Assembly: GCF_007860095.1 (NCBI RefSeq)
Contig: NZ_SJPT01000010.1
Location: forward strand, 62,001-126,000
Length of the DNA stretch: 64,000 nt
Direction: 5' to 3'
Source of the DNA: Novipirellula galeiformis
Lineage (GTDB): Bacteria > Planctomycetota > Planctomycetia > Pirellulales > Pirellulaceae
Both the position numbers and the translations under genes were made by a program. Shown one piece after another: positions 16,432 through 24,398 of the stretch (position 1 is the first letter of the stretch; each line of letters begins with the position of its first letter). Below the pieces are notes generated by a model, which was not told the DNA's origin, searched no databases, and worked only from the letters and a program-made list of their open reading frames with translations.

Positions 16432-18899
16432 TGGATGCCGAGCGATACGCCCGTCTCCGAGATCTGTTCTTTGCTGCCGACGAACTGTCCGAGCCGGAAC
16501 GACAAAGCTATCTCGAAGCGCAAACCGGCGATGACCCGCAGTTGATGGATGAGGTTCTCTCGTTACTGAACGAGCATGACGCGGAGTCGGCAAAAGTCGA
16601 AGGTGAATCCGCCATGCCCACCCCAGCTCCCGGTGGGTTAAAACAGCCGACGGGACAGGAACATTCCGTTGCACCTGCGCCCCGTGATTCCGAAAAAAGA
16701 AGCGTGACCTCCGCGGCGTCGGATACCAAACGGTCAGGACAAAGCAAGGTTTCCGCATCCGAAATCACGCAGCGTGGAGCCGAACGCACCCACGCTTCGC
16801 CCAAAACGTTTGAGTCGCGAGGATCCCAGGACCGAACTTCGCCCAGTGCACTGTTGTTGGCCAGCAAGTCTCGGCGAGCCCGCCGGATCAATTCGGGGTG
16901 GTTATGGTTAGCGGCCGTGCTGCCAACATTGCTGGTGGGGTGTTGGACCTATTTCAGCGTTTCGAACAACGCCGAATCCGCGTTGCAAAATGAATTGACG
17001 GGCGTGACCAATAGTATCGATCTCGCCACCAGTCGCTTCCTGGACGACAAAGCACAGATGGTCCAGTCGTGGGCGCGCCAGAGTACGATTCGCGATTCGA
17101 TTCTTGCGTTGGTCGAAATCGGAAATAAAAAATCGTCACTCGATGAACCAAAAACGTCGCCGTTGCCAGCGCGTATTCTTAGCGAGCTACAAATTCTTTC
17201 GGGCAAACCGACCGTCGAGTTTGTGGTCTGGAATGAATCCTTCACCACGATCGCGAGTTGGCGCGCAGACCAAGCCGATCTCGGCCAACCTGTTTCGCCC
17301 CGTGGCACCGCCGACGTCGCACGCGCGCTACGTGGCGAGACCGTGATCTACGGTCCCGAGCGCGGTGAGGGCCCCGCCGACTGGGACGACAACGCCGATG
17401 CTTCCACGACGGATACCGAAGAGCCCACCATGGCTTGCATTTTGCCGATTCGCAATGGGGATTCCGAGATCGTCGCCGCATTGCTGGTCAAACAGATTGG
17501 CTTATTCAAAGTGTTCAACGAGATGTTGCAAGAAGCGTCCGCGACCAGCGGGTTGGATATCTACGCCATCAATCGTAGCGGTGAAATGATCAGCGTCAGT
17601 CCCCATGCTGCCAAGTTGTTCCATCTCTCGCGATTCGACATGTCCCCCGATACGATCGTCGATCATTTGCGAGTCAGTGACCCAGGAAGTTTGATCACCC
17701 GAGGCAATCGGGATGCGATCGTGCGTCGCGCCCTTCCGCTTACCGAAGCGGCGTCCTCCGCCACTCTGGGGGAGTCGACGGTACGGTTGGATCCGTATGC
17801 AAATTATGCGGGCGAATCGGTGATTGGCAGTTGGCGATGGAACCCACGATGGCGTTATGCGGTGATCGTTGAGAAGAACGTCAAGGATGCCTTCGCGGCA
17901 GCCCGAATTGTCTGGTACCGATTCCTCTTGCTGGGGAGTTTATTGACGGTGACGGCGTTGGTGACGGCTAGTCGTTTGGCACGCCGATCCGCTCGTGATC
18001 AAGCGGCGGTACACCCGCTAAGTCGATACGAAATCATTTCGGAATTGGGCAGCGGCGGAATGGGAGTCGTCTACAAAGCCAAGCACTTGCAACTCGGTCG
18101 CGAGACCGCGTTGAAACTGCTCCGCAGTGACCGCCATAATCGCGAAGACCAATTGCGTTTTGATCGCGAGGCAAGGTTAGCCGCGTCACTGACGAACCCC
18201 CACAGCGTCACGATCTACGACTACGGCCGCAGCGAAGAGGGAGAAGCGTATTGCGTGATGGAGTACTTGCGTGGATTAACGCTTCATGAAGTGGTCGTAC
18301 GAAGCGGCTTTCAACCGATGGGTCGGGTGTTGTTCCTATTGCGTCAAGTTTGCGAGGCGCTCGGCGAGGCACACAGCCTAGATCTCGTTCACCGCGATGT
18401 GAAACCCCAAAACATCATGTTGTCCTTGGATCCTTCGGTGGGCGACTGGGCCGTCGTGTTTGATTATGGACTTGCCAAACCGCTCAGCCCTGACAAGGGA
18501 ACGTATCAAACAAGCGAGGTGATTTGGGCCGGCACGCCAATGTACATGGCGCCCGAACGCTTTCGTTCGCCGTCGGTCATGGATCCTCGCTCGGACATCT
18601 ACTCCGTAGGATGCGTCGCCTACTACTTGTTGGCGGGGCGTCCCCCGTTCGCCGAATGTGACCCCGAATCACTGTTTGCCTTGATCATCAGCGAACAACC
18701 AATCGGAATTGGGATCCATCGCGGCGATGAAGTTCCCGAAACCATCCGGGCGTTGGTGGGTAAGTGCATGGCTAAAAATGCCGAAGATCGCTACGCTTCG
18801 ATCACCGAACTCGCCGCCGCCATCGATGCGTTGCGGGTTGAGTTTCCTTGGACGAGCCACGACGCGGTGAATTGGTGGAGCCAACACGGCGACAGCTAG
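16431..18899 (+). CDS. Membrane sensor Ser/Thr protein kinase paired with the ECF sigma factor
   Basis: An 822-residue protein translated from an ATG overlapping the sigma stop. Residues 1-50 (RYARLRDLFFAADEL...EVLSLLNEHD) match the N-terminal helix region usual in planctomycete sigma-linked kinases. After a disordered basic linker come a transmembrane helix near 155-175 (GWLWLAAVLPTLLVGCWTYF), a ~320-residue extracytoplasmic region with a Cache-like layout, a second transmembrane helix near 500-520 and a C-terminal Hanks kinase domain: ELGSGGMGVVYKAKH, the Lys in TALKLL, HRDVKPQNIML and FDYGLAKP. The magnesium motif is DYG instead of DFG. Kinase-C-terminal, sensor-inside order is the reverse of PknB-like receptors. 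Ligand unknown. Confidence 0.93.
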   Translation: MDAERYARLRDLFFAADELSEPERQSYLEAQTGDDPQLMDEVLSLLNEHDAESAKVEGESAMPTPAPGGLKQPTGQEHSVAPAPRDSEKRSVTSAASDTKRSGQSKVSASEITQRGAERTHASPKTFESRGSQDRTSPSALLLASKSRRARRINSGWLWLAAVLPTLLVGCWTYFSVSNNAESALQNELTGVTNSIDLATSRFLDDKAQMVQSWARQSTIRDSILALVEIGNKKSSLDEPKTSPLPARILSELQILSGKPTVEFVVWNESFTTIASWRADQADLGQPVSPRGTADVARALRGETVIYGPERGEGPADWDDNADASTTDTEEPTMACILPIRNGDSEIVAALLVKQIGLFKVFNEMLQEASATSGLDIYAINRSGEMISVSPHAAKLFHLSRFDMSPDTIVDHLRVSDPGSLITRGNRDAIVRRALPLTEAASSATLGESTVRLDPYANYAGESVIGSWRWNPRWRYAVIVEKNVKDAFAAARIVWYRFLLLGSLLTVTALVTASRLARRSARDQAAVHPLSRYEIISELGSGGMGVVYKAKHLQLGRETALKLLRSDRHNREDQLRFDREARLAASLTNPHSVTIYDYGRSEEGEAYCVMEYLRGLTLHEVVVRSGFQPMGRVLFLLRQVCEALGEAHSLDLVHRDVKPQNIMLSLDPSVGDWAVVFDYGLAKPLSPDKGTYQTSEVIWAGTPMYMAPERFRSPSVMDPRSDIYSVGCVAYYLLAGRPPFAECDPESLFALIISEQPIGIGIHRGDEVPETIRALVGKCMAKNAEDRYASITELAAAIDALRVEFPWTSHDAVNWWSQHGDS

Positions 18900-19083
18900 C
18901 AATGGGTTGGGTAGCCCCCTTCCGTTCTTGTTGGCTTCCGTTCTTGTCGGCTTTGCACCGCCAGCTCGCGACCGATCGGACACGGTAAGACCTGACACGA
19001 TGAAACCTGACACGGGGGAGGGGCCGAAACTGGGGATCCGACGCCGAAGCTCTTTCCCAATCGTTCCTCCTACCTGAGACACC

Positions 19084-19743
19084 ATGTTTCCTCGACAACC
19101 CATCAAGCTTTACGATTGCCGCGATCACGGGGTCGGCTCGGGAGCCGAATTGTTTCTTGTCGAGGGCGATTCGGCCTCGCGCAGCGTCGCACGCGCACGC
19201 GACACTGCGTTCCAAGCGGTGCTGCCAATGCAAGGCAAGCCGATGAATGCACTCAAGTCGACTCGCCGCACGATCGAACGCAATGAACTTTACCTCGCCT
19301 TGATCGATGCGCTGGGCTCCGGGATCGAAGATTACTTTCACGTCAACGCCATGCGGTATGACCGGATTATCCTGCTCTTTGATCCCGATGCCGATGGGAT
19401 CCATTGCGGCGCGTTGATGATGATGTTTTTTTATCGCTGGATGCGACCGCTGCTGGAATCGGGTCGCGTGTCGATTGTGCGTGCGCCAATGTTTGAAATC
19501 TCAGCCACGCGTTACAAAGACACCCTCTTGGCCTACGGCGAAGAACATTACCGAATCATTCGCGAACAACTCGATGCCCAAGGCATTCAGGGAATCAAAA
19601 TTAATCGATTCCGAGGCCTGGCCAGCTTGAATGAGGCGACCTTGCGAAGGACATGCTTGGGTCCCGAAACACGCGCCGCCAGCGAAGTGGGCCTGGCCGA
19701 TGCCGAGGAAGCAATCCGAGTCTTCTCTCCTAATTTCCGGTAA
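19084..19743 (+). CDS. Orphan TOPRIM-domain protein related to DNA gyrase B / topoisomerase IV ParE
   Basis: A 219-residue protein that aligns only with the TOPRIM part of type IIA topoisomerase B subunits. It has AELFLVEGDSASRSVARARD (GyrB-like ExGDSA motif), FQAVLPMQGKPMNALKSTR, LGSGIEDYFHVNAMRYDRII and the metal motif FDPDADGIHCGALMMMFFYRWMRPL. The ATPase and transducer domains (~400 residues) are missing and nothing upstream encodes them, so it cannot be a complete gyrase subunit. The C-terminal ~50 residues (GLASLNEATLRRTCLGPETR) resemble the gyrase tail that contacts GyrA. The ATG at 19084 is clean. It may be a stand-alone DNA-binding or nuclease-like protein, or a decayed paralogue that has kept its key residues. 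Confidence 0.85.
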   Translation: MFPRQPIKLYDCRDHGVGSGAELFLVEGDSASRSVARARDTAFQAVLPMQGKPMNALKSTRRTIERNELYLALIDALGSGIEDYFHVNAMRYDRIILLFDPDADGIHCGALMMMFFYRWMRPLLESGRVSIVRAPMFEISATRYKDTLLAYGEEHYRIIREQLDAQGIQGIKINRFRGLASLNEATLRRTCLGPETRAASEVGLADAEEAIRVFSPNFR

Positions 19744-19854
19744 ACTGTCGGTCTCGATCAGCCTCCCCGCTGAACGCCTTAAACGGTGCGTCCCTTAAAC
19801 GGCGTCCCACTTAATCGCTGCCCCACTTAAGCGGAGAGCGGGGACGCGAATGCT

Positions 19855-22485
19855 TTACGCTACAAAACTCGCCACATTCCTTCGGTAGAGAACCACGCCG
19901 GACACGCACACGATCCCCCATCCCGCGATACAGCCAACGATCGCGGGAGTCATCCACCAAGGCGAGTATTCGAAAACGACACGCCATCGGCCGGCGGGGA
20001 CCAGCACGCCTTGCTTCAGATAGTCCACGCGATGGACGGCAGCCGCTTGTGACTCGCCGGAATCAAGCGAGACGAGCGTCGCATGCCAATGGCCGTCTTG
20101 ATAGGTGGTTCGCTCCAACAGACATGTTGCGGCGACGTGGACCGTAACCGCGACCGAATCGGCCGTTTCGTTTTCGATCAACAGCTCGCTTTCCAAAATC
20201 GGCTCGCTCACAGCATGCGGAGCGAGATCGGGTGCCGCCCCGCGATGTAATCCATCACGCAGAAATACGCTGGGCCGATGCGTTTGATCGGAGACCTGCC
20301 GCAACAGCGACTTGAAGTCGTCCACACTCGGATCGCCTCGACCATGCTCAGACCAATCAAAGTGGACTCGGAACGAAGGATGCGGTGTGTCGATCGCCCA
20401 AGACACATCAGCGAGTTGATAGCCCGAAACGAGATTGGAGCGTTCGCTGACGTTAACGACTTGCTCAATCCTCAGCCAATCACGCAAGGACTCCCAAAAC
20501 TTACTTCGTTGCTCTGCCGACATCTCACCAGTCAATTCGTTGGTGGCGTTCCAAAACATTGCCATCGAGCGACTGCGGATCGACGTCATGCTGTTGAAAA
20601 CGTGACCGCGTTGGGAGAGGTGCCAGCGACCAAACCACGCGATCTCGCCACTCGTCTCGACTTCGATCAACCGATCCGAATCTCGATGTTCACGCCAATC
20701 TCTCGGCCACCCTTTTCCCGTACGCGTCCTCAACGTCATCGCGTCGGGCTGGCCGCCGGAATCCCCCGCTCTTTCGCTCGCATCCCCTGCGGGCACACGC
20801 GCGATCATCCCGGCACCGAACACCATCATGTCCAATGTCACAATCACCCATAGGAATCGTGTGGTTCGGGTCAACGACCAACGCGTTCGGAAGAATTGAG
20901 ACATCACCAAGCCAATACTGGCGAGCACGACGATGGAATGGACGATCGAGTACTGGACCTCGCGCAGTCCACCTGCGATATCGAGCGGTCCCCAAAAAGG
21001 ATCGAACGGTAGCGTATCGGCGTCGTGGATCAACGCGTTGGGGTGGTACCGAAGCCAGCTCACGCCAATCATGCCGATCGCCATACCGATGGCGAGAACC
21101 GCGATCGCCGCTCGCGTCGACCTCACTTGGGTGGAAAGTCGATCGATCCAACCGCCGGTCACCATCGACGCCGCGAAGGTGGCAATCGGTAGCCATTTCG
21201 CGGGATAGCGAAGCGAATCATAACCAGGAACAAAGTGATACAACCACCAATACAAACCTCCCGCGCCACTATCAACGTGGGCGAGTCGTCCTGTTGCGTT
21301 TTGAATCCACCAAACGAAACCAAAATGTCCGAGCGACACCAACGAAGCGGCCACCGCAACGCATAACCAAAGCTTGATACGGGCAACGCTTTCACAATCC
21401 CTTTGGCGTTGCCCCAGACCGATCACCGTACTCGTCAACGCAATCGCAACCAGCAAACTCATGTAAATTGACGGGGTCCAAACACGTCCCTCGCCACGAA
21501 TCAAACTGCTCAGCCGATGATTCTCTGGCAAAAGACTTCCAAATGCATTCGGAGTCACCAATTCGGCCACATGCCACGGAGCAACCGAGAACTGGTACGC
21601 TTGGCCGCGACGCGAACCGGGCTGCGGCGGCGACAACCAATCCGAGTCGGCCTCGGAGATCACCCGGTCGCTTTGAGCACTCCAGGAAACCGATGCCGCA
21701 ATCTGCGGAAGCGACATTAGGATCGCGAGCAACCCACTTGCGACGAGGCTGAAGAGCCGTGGTGAACTGAAACCGTTTTGCAGCGAACTCGTTCCACTGG
21801 GTCGCGAATCCATCGACAAATTAGCGACTCGCTTGCCTGGATTCTCCTTGCGAGCTTTCGCCCACCGCAACAAACCGACCGCCACGGCAACGACCATGGC
21901 ATTCAATACGGTATGCGGATCGCCCCCCAGAATCATCAACGCCATGACCGTACCGGCCACCAGGACTCGGCCAAACTGCGTTGCTTCCCGCCGATCGATC
22001 AACGCCGACAACAACAGCGGCAACCACGCTGCACCCACTAGAAAAGGCGGATTGGTGTAAAGGAACAAAACGCTGCCGGACAACGCATACGTCACTCCGG
22101 CGATCGATGCAGCGGTCGGGCTGATCCCAGCGCGGCACGCAGCGTAGCGAGCCGTCGACGCCGCCAACATCAGGTGCAAGACCCCATACAACCCGATCGC
22201 AATGTCACGCGAAATCGGCAGCGAAAACACGACCCAACGCACCGGATAGAATACCGCGGTGGTCGTTTCTCCGACCAACGGGATTCCGGTCTGGTCCAGT
22301 GGATTCCAAAGCGGCAACCCTTCGCCGCTACTGCGACTCGCAATGTAGTCGTACAACGGCGTGTAGAAGTGGCCGATGTCGCGAAAGGCTAAGCGATCGA
22401 TCCCCAACAATACGCTGGCGAAGAGCAATAAAATGCCCACGGGGGCAACAACGCGGCTCATTCCGCTGGCGTAATCCTTACTCAC
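19855..22485 (-). CDS. Large multi-pass membrane protein, YfhO-like
   Basis: An 876-residue protein with about twelve hydrophobic segments. The N-terminal luminal region reads YTPLYDYIASRSSGEGLPLWNPL...GIPLVGETTTAVFYP, the signature arrangement of YfhO-family proteins (putative lipid-linked-sugar glycosyltransferases of the GT-C type). Large soluble loops occupy about 560-830, and a final transmembrane helix ends the protein. The start is uncertain: GTG at 22485, or ATG at 22461 with an AAGGA site at long spacing. It starts 6 bases after the upstream PEGA lipoprotein gene, so the two are probably an operon. Substrate unknown. Confidence 0.85.
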   Translation of the reverse strand: MSKDYASGMSRVVAPVGILLLFASVLLGIDRLAFRDIGHFYTPLYDYIASRSSGEGLPLWNPLDQTGIPLVGETTTAVFYPVRWVVFSLPISRDIAIGLYGVLHLMLAASTARYAACRAGISPTAASIAGVTYALSGSVLFLYTNPPFLVGAAWLPLLLSALIDRREATQFGRVLVAGTVMALMILGGDPHTVLNAMVVAVAVGLLRWAKARKENPGKRVANLSMDSRPSGTSSLQNGFSSPRLFSLVASGLLAILMSLPQIAASVSWSAQSDRVISEADSDWLSPPQPGSRRGQAYQFSVAPWHVAELVTPNAFGSLLPENHRLSSLIRGEGRVWTPSIYMSLLVAIALTSTVIGLGQRQRDCESVARIKLWLCVAVAASLVSLGHFGFVWWIQNATGRLAHVDSGAGGLYWWLYHFVPGYDSLRYPAKWLPIATFAASMVTGGWIDRLSTQVRSTRAAIAVLAIGMAIGMIGVSWLRYHPNALIHDADTLPFDPFWGPLDIAGGLREVQYSIVHSIVVLASIGLVMSQFFRTRWSLTRTTRFLWVIVTLDMMVFGAGMIARVPAGDASERAGDSGGQPDAMTLRTRTGKGWPRDWREHRDSDRLIEVETSGEIAWFGRWHLSQRGHVFNSMTSIRSRSMAMFWNATNELTGEMSAEQRSKFWESLRDWLRIEQVVNVSERSNLVSGYQLADVSWAIDTPHPSFRVHFDWSEHGRGDPSVDDFKSLLRQVSDQTHRPSVFLRDGLHRGAAPDLAPHAVSEPILESELLIENETADSVAVTVHVAATCLLERTTYQDGHWHATLVSLDSGESQAAAVHRVDYLKQGVLVPAGRWRVVFEYSPWWMTPAIVGCIAGWGIVCVSGVVLYRRNVASFVA

Positions 22486-22491
22486 AGTCGA

Positions 22492-22974
22492 TTATCGCGG
22501 TGAGGTAACCATGCCCGTTTGCGATTGCGTGCGTAGCGAATCGGCTCGCTGCAGAATGTCCGGAGTCGGCTCAAGCGTCTTGGGTACCAATTCGACGTCA
22601 ATGATTCGCTCGTCACGAAGATCGCCTGGCCACAATGTTTCGGAAATGAAATCGATGCCTGGCATCTGGTACCAGGGAGGATTAAAGCGACGACGAATCG
22701 TTTCAGTGCGGTAGCCATCCTTTTCAATTCGAAACTCACGCGTCCCATAATAGACGAAGCTCGAAGCCGCAGGACTCGTACCAATCATTTGGTTGTCGAC
22801 CGACACCGTGGCTCCAGGTGGGTTCGTACGCACCGTCATTCGGCGCCGCACACAGCCCATGGACGGTAATGATAGCAGTGCTAGAAACGCGATCCATAGC
22901 AAATGAACCAACCGGGTGTGGTTGGCATTCGCGGAGTGCAGCGGCGTTAGAGTGAACGGGGGAGTCGTTTGCAA
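22492..22974 (-). CDS. PEGA-domain lipoprotein
   Basis: A 160-residue protein with a signal sequence ending in a lipobox (LPSMGC, Cys41) followed by RRRMTVRTNPPGATVSVDNQ, a classical PEGA domain that binds carbohydrate or protein at the cell surface. The domain continues to ~100 (YGTREFRIEKDGYRTETI). The start is a TTG at 22974, with another TTG inside; the exact N terminus is uncertain. It is likely anchored to a membrane and transcribed with the YfhO-like gene 6 bases downstream. Confidence 0.85.
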   Translation of the reverse strand: MQTTPPFTLTPLHSANANHTRLVHLLWIAFLALLSLPSMGCVRRRMTVRTNPPGATVSVDNQMIGTSPAASSFVYYGTREFRIEKDGYRTETIRRRFNPPWYQMPGIDFISETLWPGDLRDERIIDVELVPKTLEPTPDILQRADSLRTQSQTGMVTSPR

Positions 22975-23220
22975 GCTTTCGCTTCCGGCGCGGATTGGAA
23001 CTGGCTAACAGGAACCAAGGTGGGTGTTATCAATTCCAAGCCCACGGAATCTAGAGCGATTTTGCGGCGGAAGCGAATCTCAGCCCAGATGAATCCCCAG
23101 GGCTTTGTATCGATGCGTCGAGGTTCGCCCCCCCCCCTCACGCGGCGACTCAATCGCGATCGACGGCTGCCCAGGGCAACTAAATCGAAGGCTCACGCGT
23201 ATCTAAATCGAGGGCTCACG

Positions 23221-23332
23221 CTTCATTGGCAACGCTTCATTGGCAACGCTTCATTGGCAACGCTTCATTGGCAACGCTTCATTGGCAACGCTTCATTGGC
23301 AACGCTTCATTGGCAACGCTTCATTGGCAACG
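23221..23332. repeat. 14-bp minisatellite, eight perfect copies
   Basis: Eight identical head-to-tail copies of CTTCATTGGCAACG run from 23221 to 23332, preceded by two near-identical copies of a GGCTCACG-type unit at about 23188-23220. The array lies in the 396-base gap between the PEGA lipoprotein and BON genes, both on the minus strand. Perfect identity suggests recent slippage. No conserved coding frame explains it. Confidence 0.9.
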
Positions 23333-23370
23333 GACAACGCAACCGGGGCGTTTGAGCCGAGACCACGGAG

Positions 23371-24036
23371 CTATTGAGCCGAGGAAGACACGCGGATGCG
23401 GTTTTCGACATTCCGCACCCCCGGCTCCAATCGCATCAGCAATTCGCTCATCCGTCGCTGTTTCTCGCTGCCCACGACGCCGCCCAAAATCACCGTTTGG
23501 TTGTCAACGGTGACGTTCACCCCTGGGATTTGGCTTTGACTCGGAAGGGTGAGCATACGTGTCACCGCGGATTGTTGAATTTCAGCCGAGGATCGTGGAG
23601 CAACGTCGATTGCCGAACGCAGTTGAGTCCGGATGACCGACTTGGTTGACGACGACGCGTTCGCGTTCCCAAACAGGGCGCCAAGCCCCCCCGCACCGAG
23701 CCCCCCCGCACCAAACCCGCCCAATCCTCCGAATCGGCCAAGCCCCCCACCCGACTGAACTCCCGCTCCTGCGCCACTGAGATCATTAAATCCGCTTCCC
23801 GTCGCACCGGTCGCGCCCACGGTGTCTCCCCGCTGAATTCCTGAAAATGCTTCGGCAGCATTAGCGGAAGCTGTATTGCTACCGCCACCTCCGTTTGACG
23901 CAGTCGCCCCCCCAGTATTCGCGGATCCATTGGAACCAGCGTTGCCCGTCGCCGCACCAATACTCGGCTGCTGAGCAAACGCCGGATGAGCCAACAAGGA
24001 CAGGATGGCAACGACGATCGATAGGCGAATATGCAT
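23371..24036 (-). CDS. Secreted Gly/Ala-rich protein with BON-like domain
   Basis: A 221-residue protein with a Sec signal peptide (SIVVAILSLLAHPAFAQQ). Residues about 25-125 are low complexity (Gly/Ala/Asn/Ser, including GGLGRFGGLGGFGAGGLG). The C-terminal ~90 residues (RTQLRSAIDV...VNVTVDNQTVILGGVVGSEKQRRMSELLMRLEPGVRNVENRIRV) fit a BON domain, which binds membranes or surface polymers in periplasmic proteins. Possibly an envelope structural protein. Confidence 0.82.
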   Translation of the reverse strand: MHIRLSIVVAILSLLAHPAFAQQPSIGAATGNAGSNGSANTGGATASNGGGGSNTASANAAEAFSGIQRGDTVGATGATGSGFNDLSGAGAGVQSGGGLGRFGGLGGFGAGGLGAGGLGALFGNANASSSTKSVIRTQLRSAIDVAPRSSAEIQQSAVTRMLTLPSQSQIPGVNVTVDNQTVILGGVVGSEKQRRMSELLMRLEPGVRNVENRIRVSSSAQ

Positions 24037-24060
24037 AATAAATCTATGAACCAGAGTTTG

Positions 24061-24114
24061 ACGGGCAACCCAAGTCTAGCGGGCAACCCGAGTCTAGCGG
24101 GCAACCCAAGTTGA
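24061..24114. repeat. 18-bp tandem repeat, three copies
   Basis: Three copies of an 18-bp unit around GCGGGCAACCCAAGTCTA, with one or two mismatches, lie in the 362-base gap before the 631-residue protein gene. The rest of the gap (24115-24398) is AT-richer and should hold that gene's promoter; I see no other element. Confidence 0.8.
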
Positions 24115-24398
24115 CGGGCTGGGGCGGATGCCGGTTTTTCTCGGGTGAACCGCCGCGATCGCTGGATTTGCGAATGGGATTTGCGAATGAAGGGTACCTA
24201 ACCACTCCGTTGCATTTTAACCACCGAGAGGCTCAATAGTTTCGCGGAACGACGGGGAGAAGATTTTTTCTCGACGAGCAAGACATTGCCTCTCGGTTCG
24301 AATAAAACGTTACATCTGGACTCGAACCTCGATTATGCTTCGGTTTCGGTCCTTTTCGGTTTCACTCCCTTTGCTCCTGCACCTGAGAGACATTCGTC

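Noticed and set aside
23221-23332. Possible CRISPR array
   Set aside because: Direct repeats are 14 bp with no spacers between them; it is a plain minisatellite and no cas gene is near.
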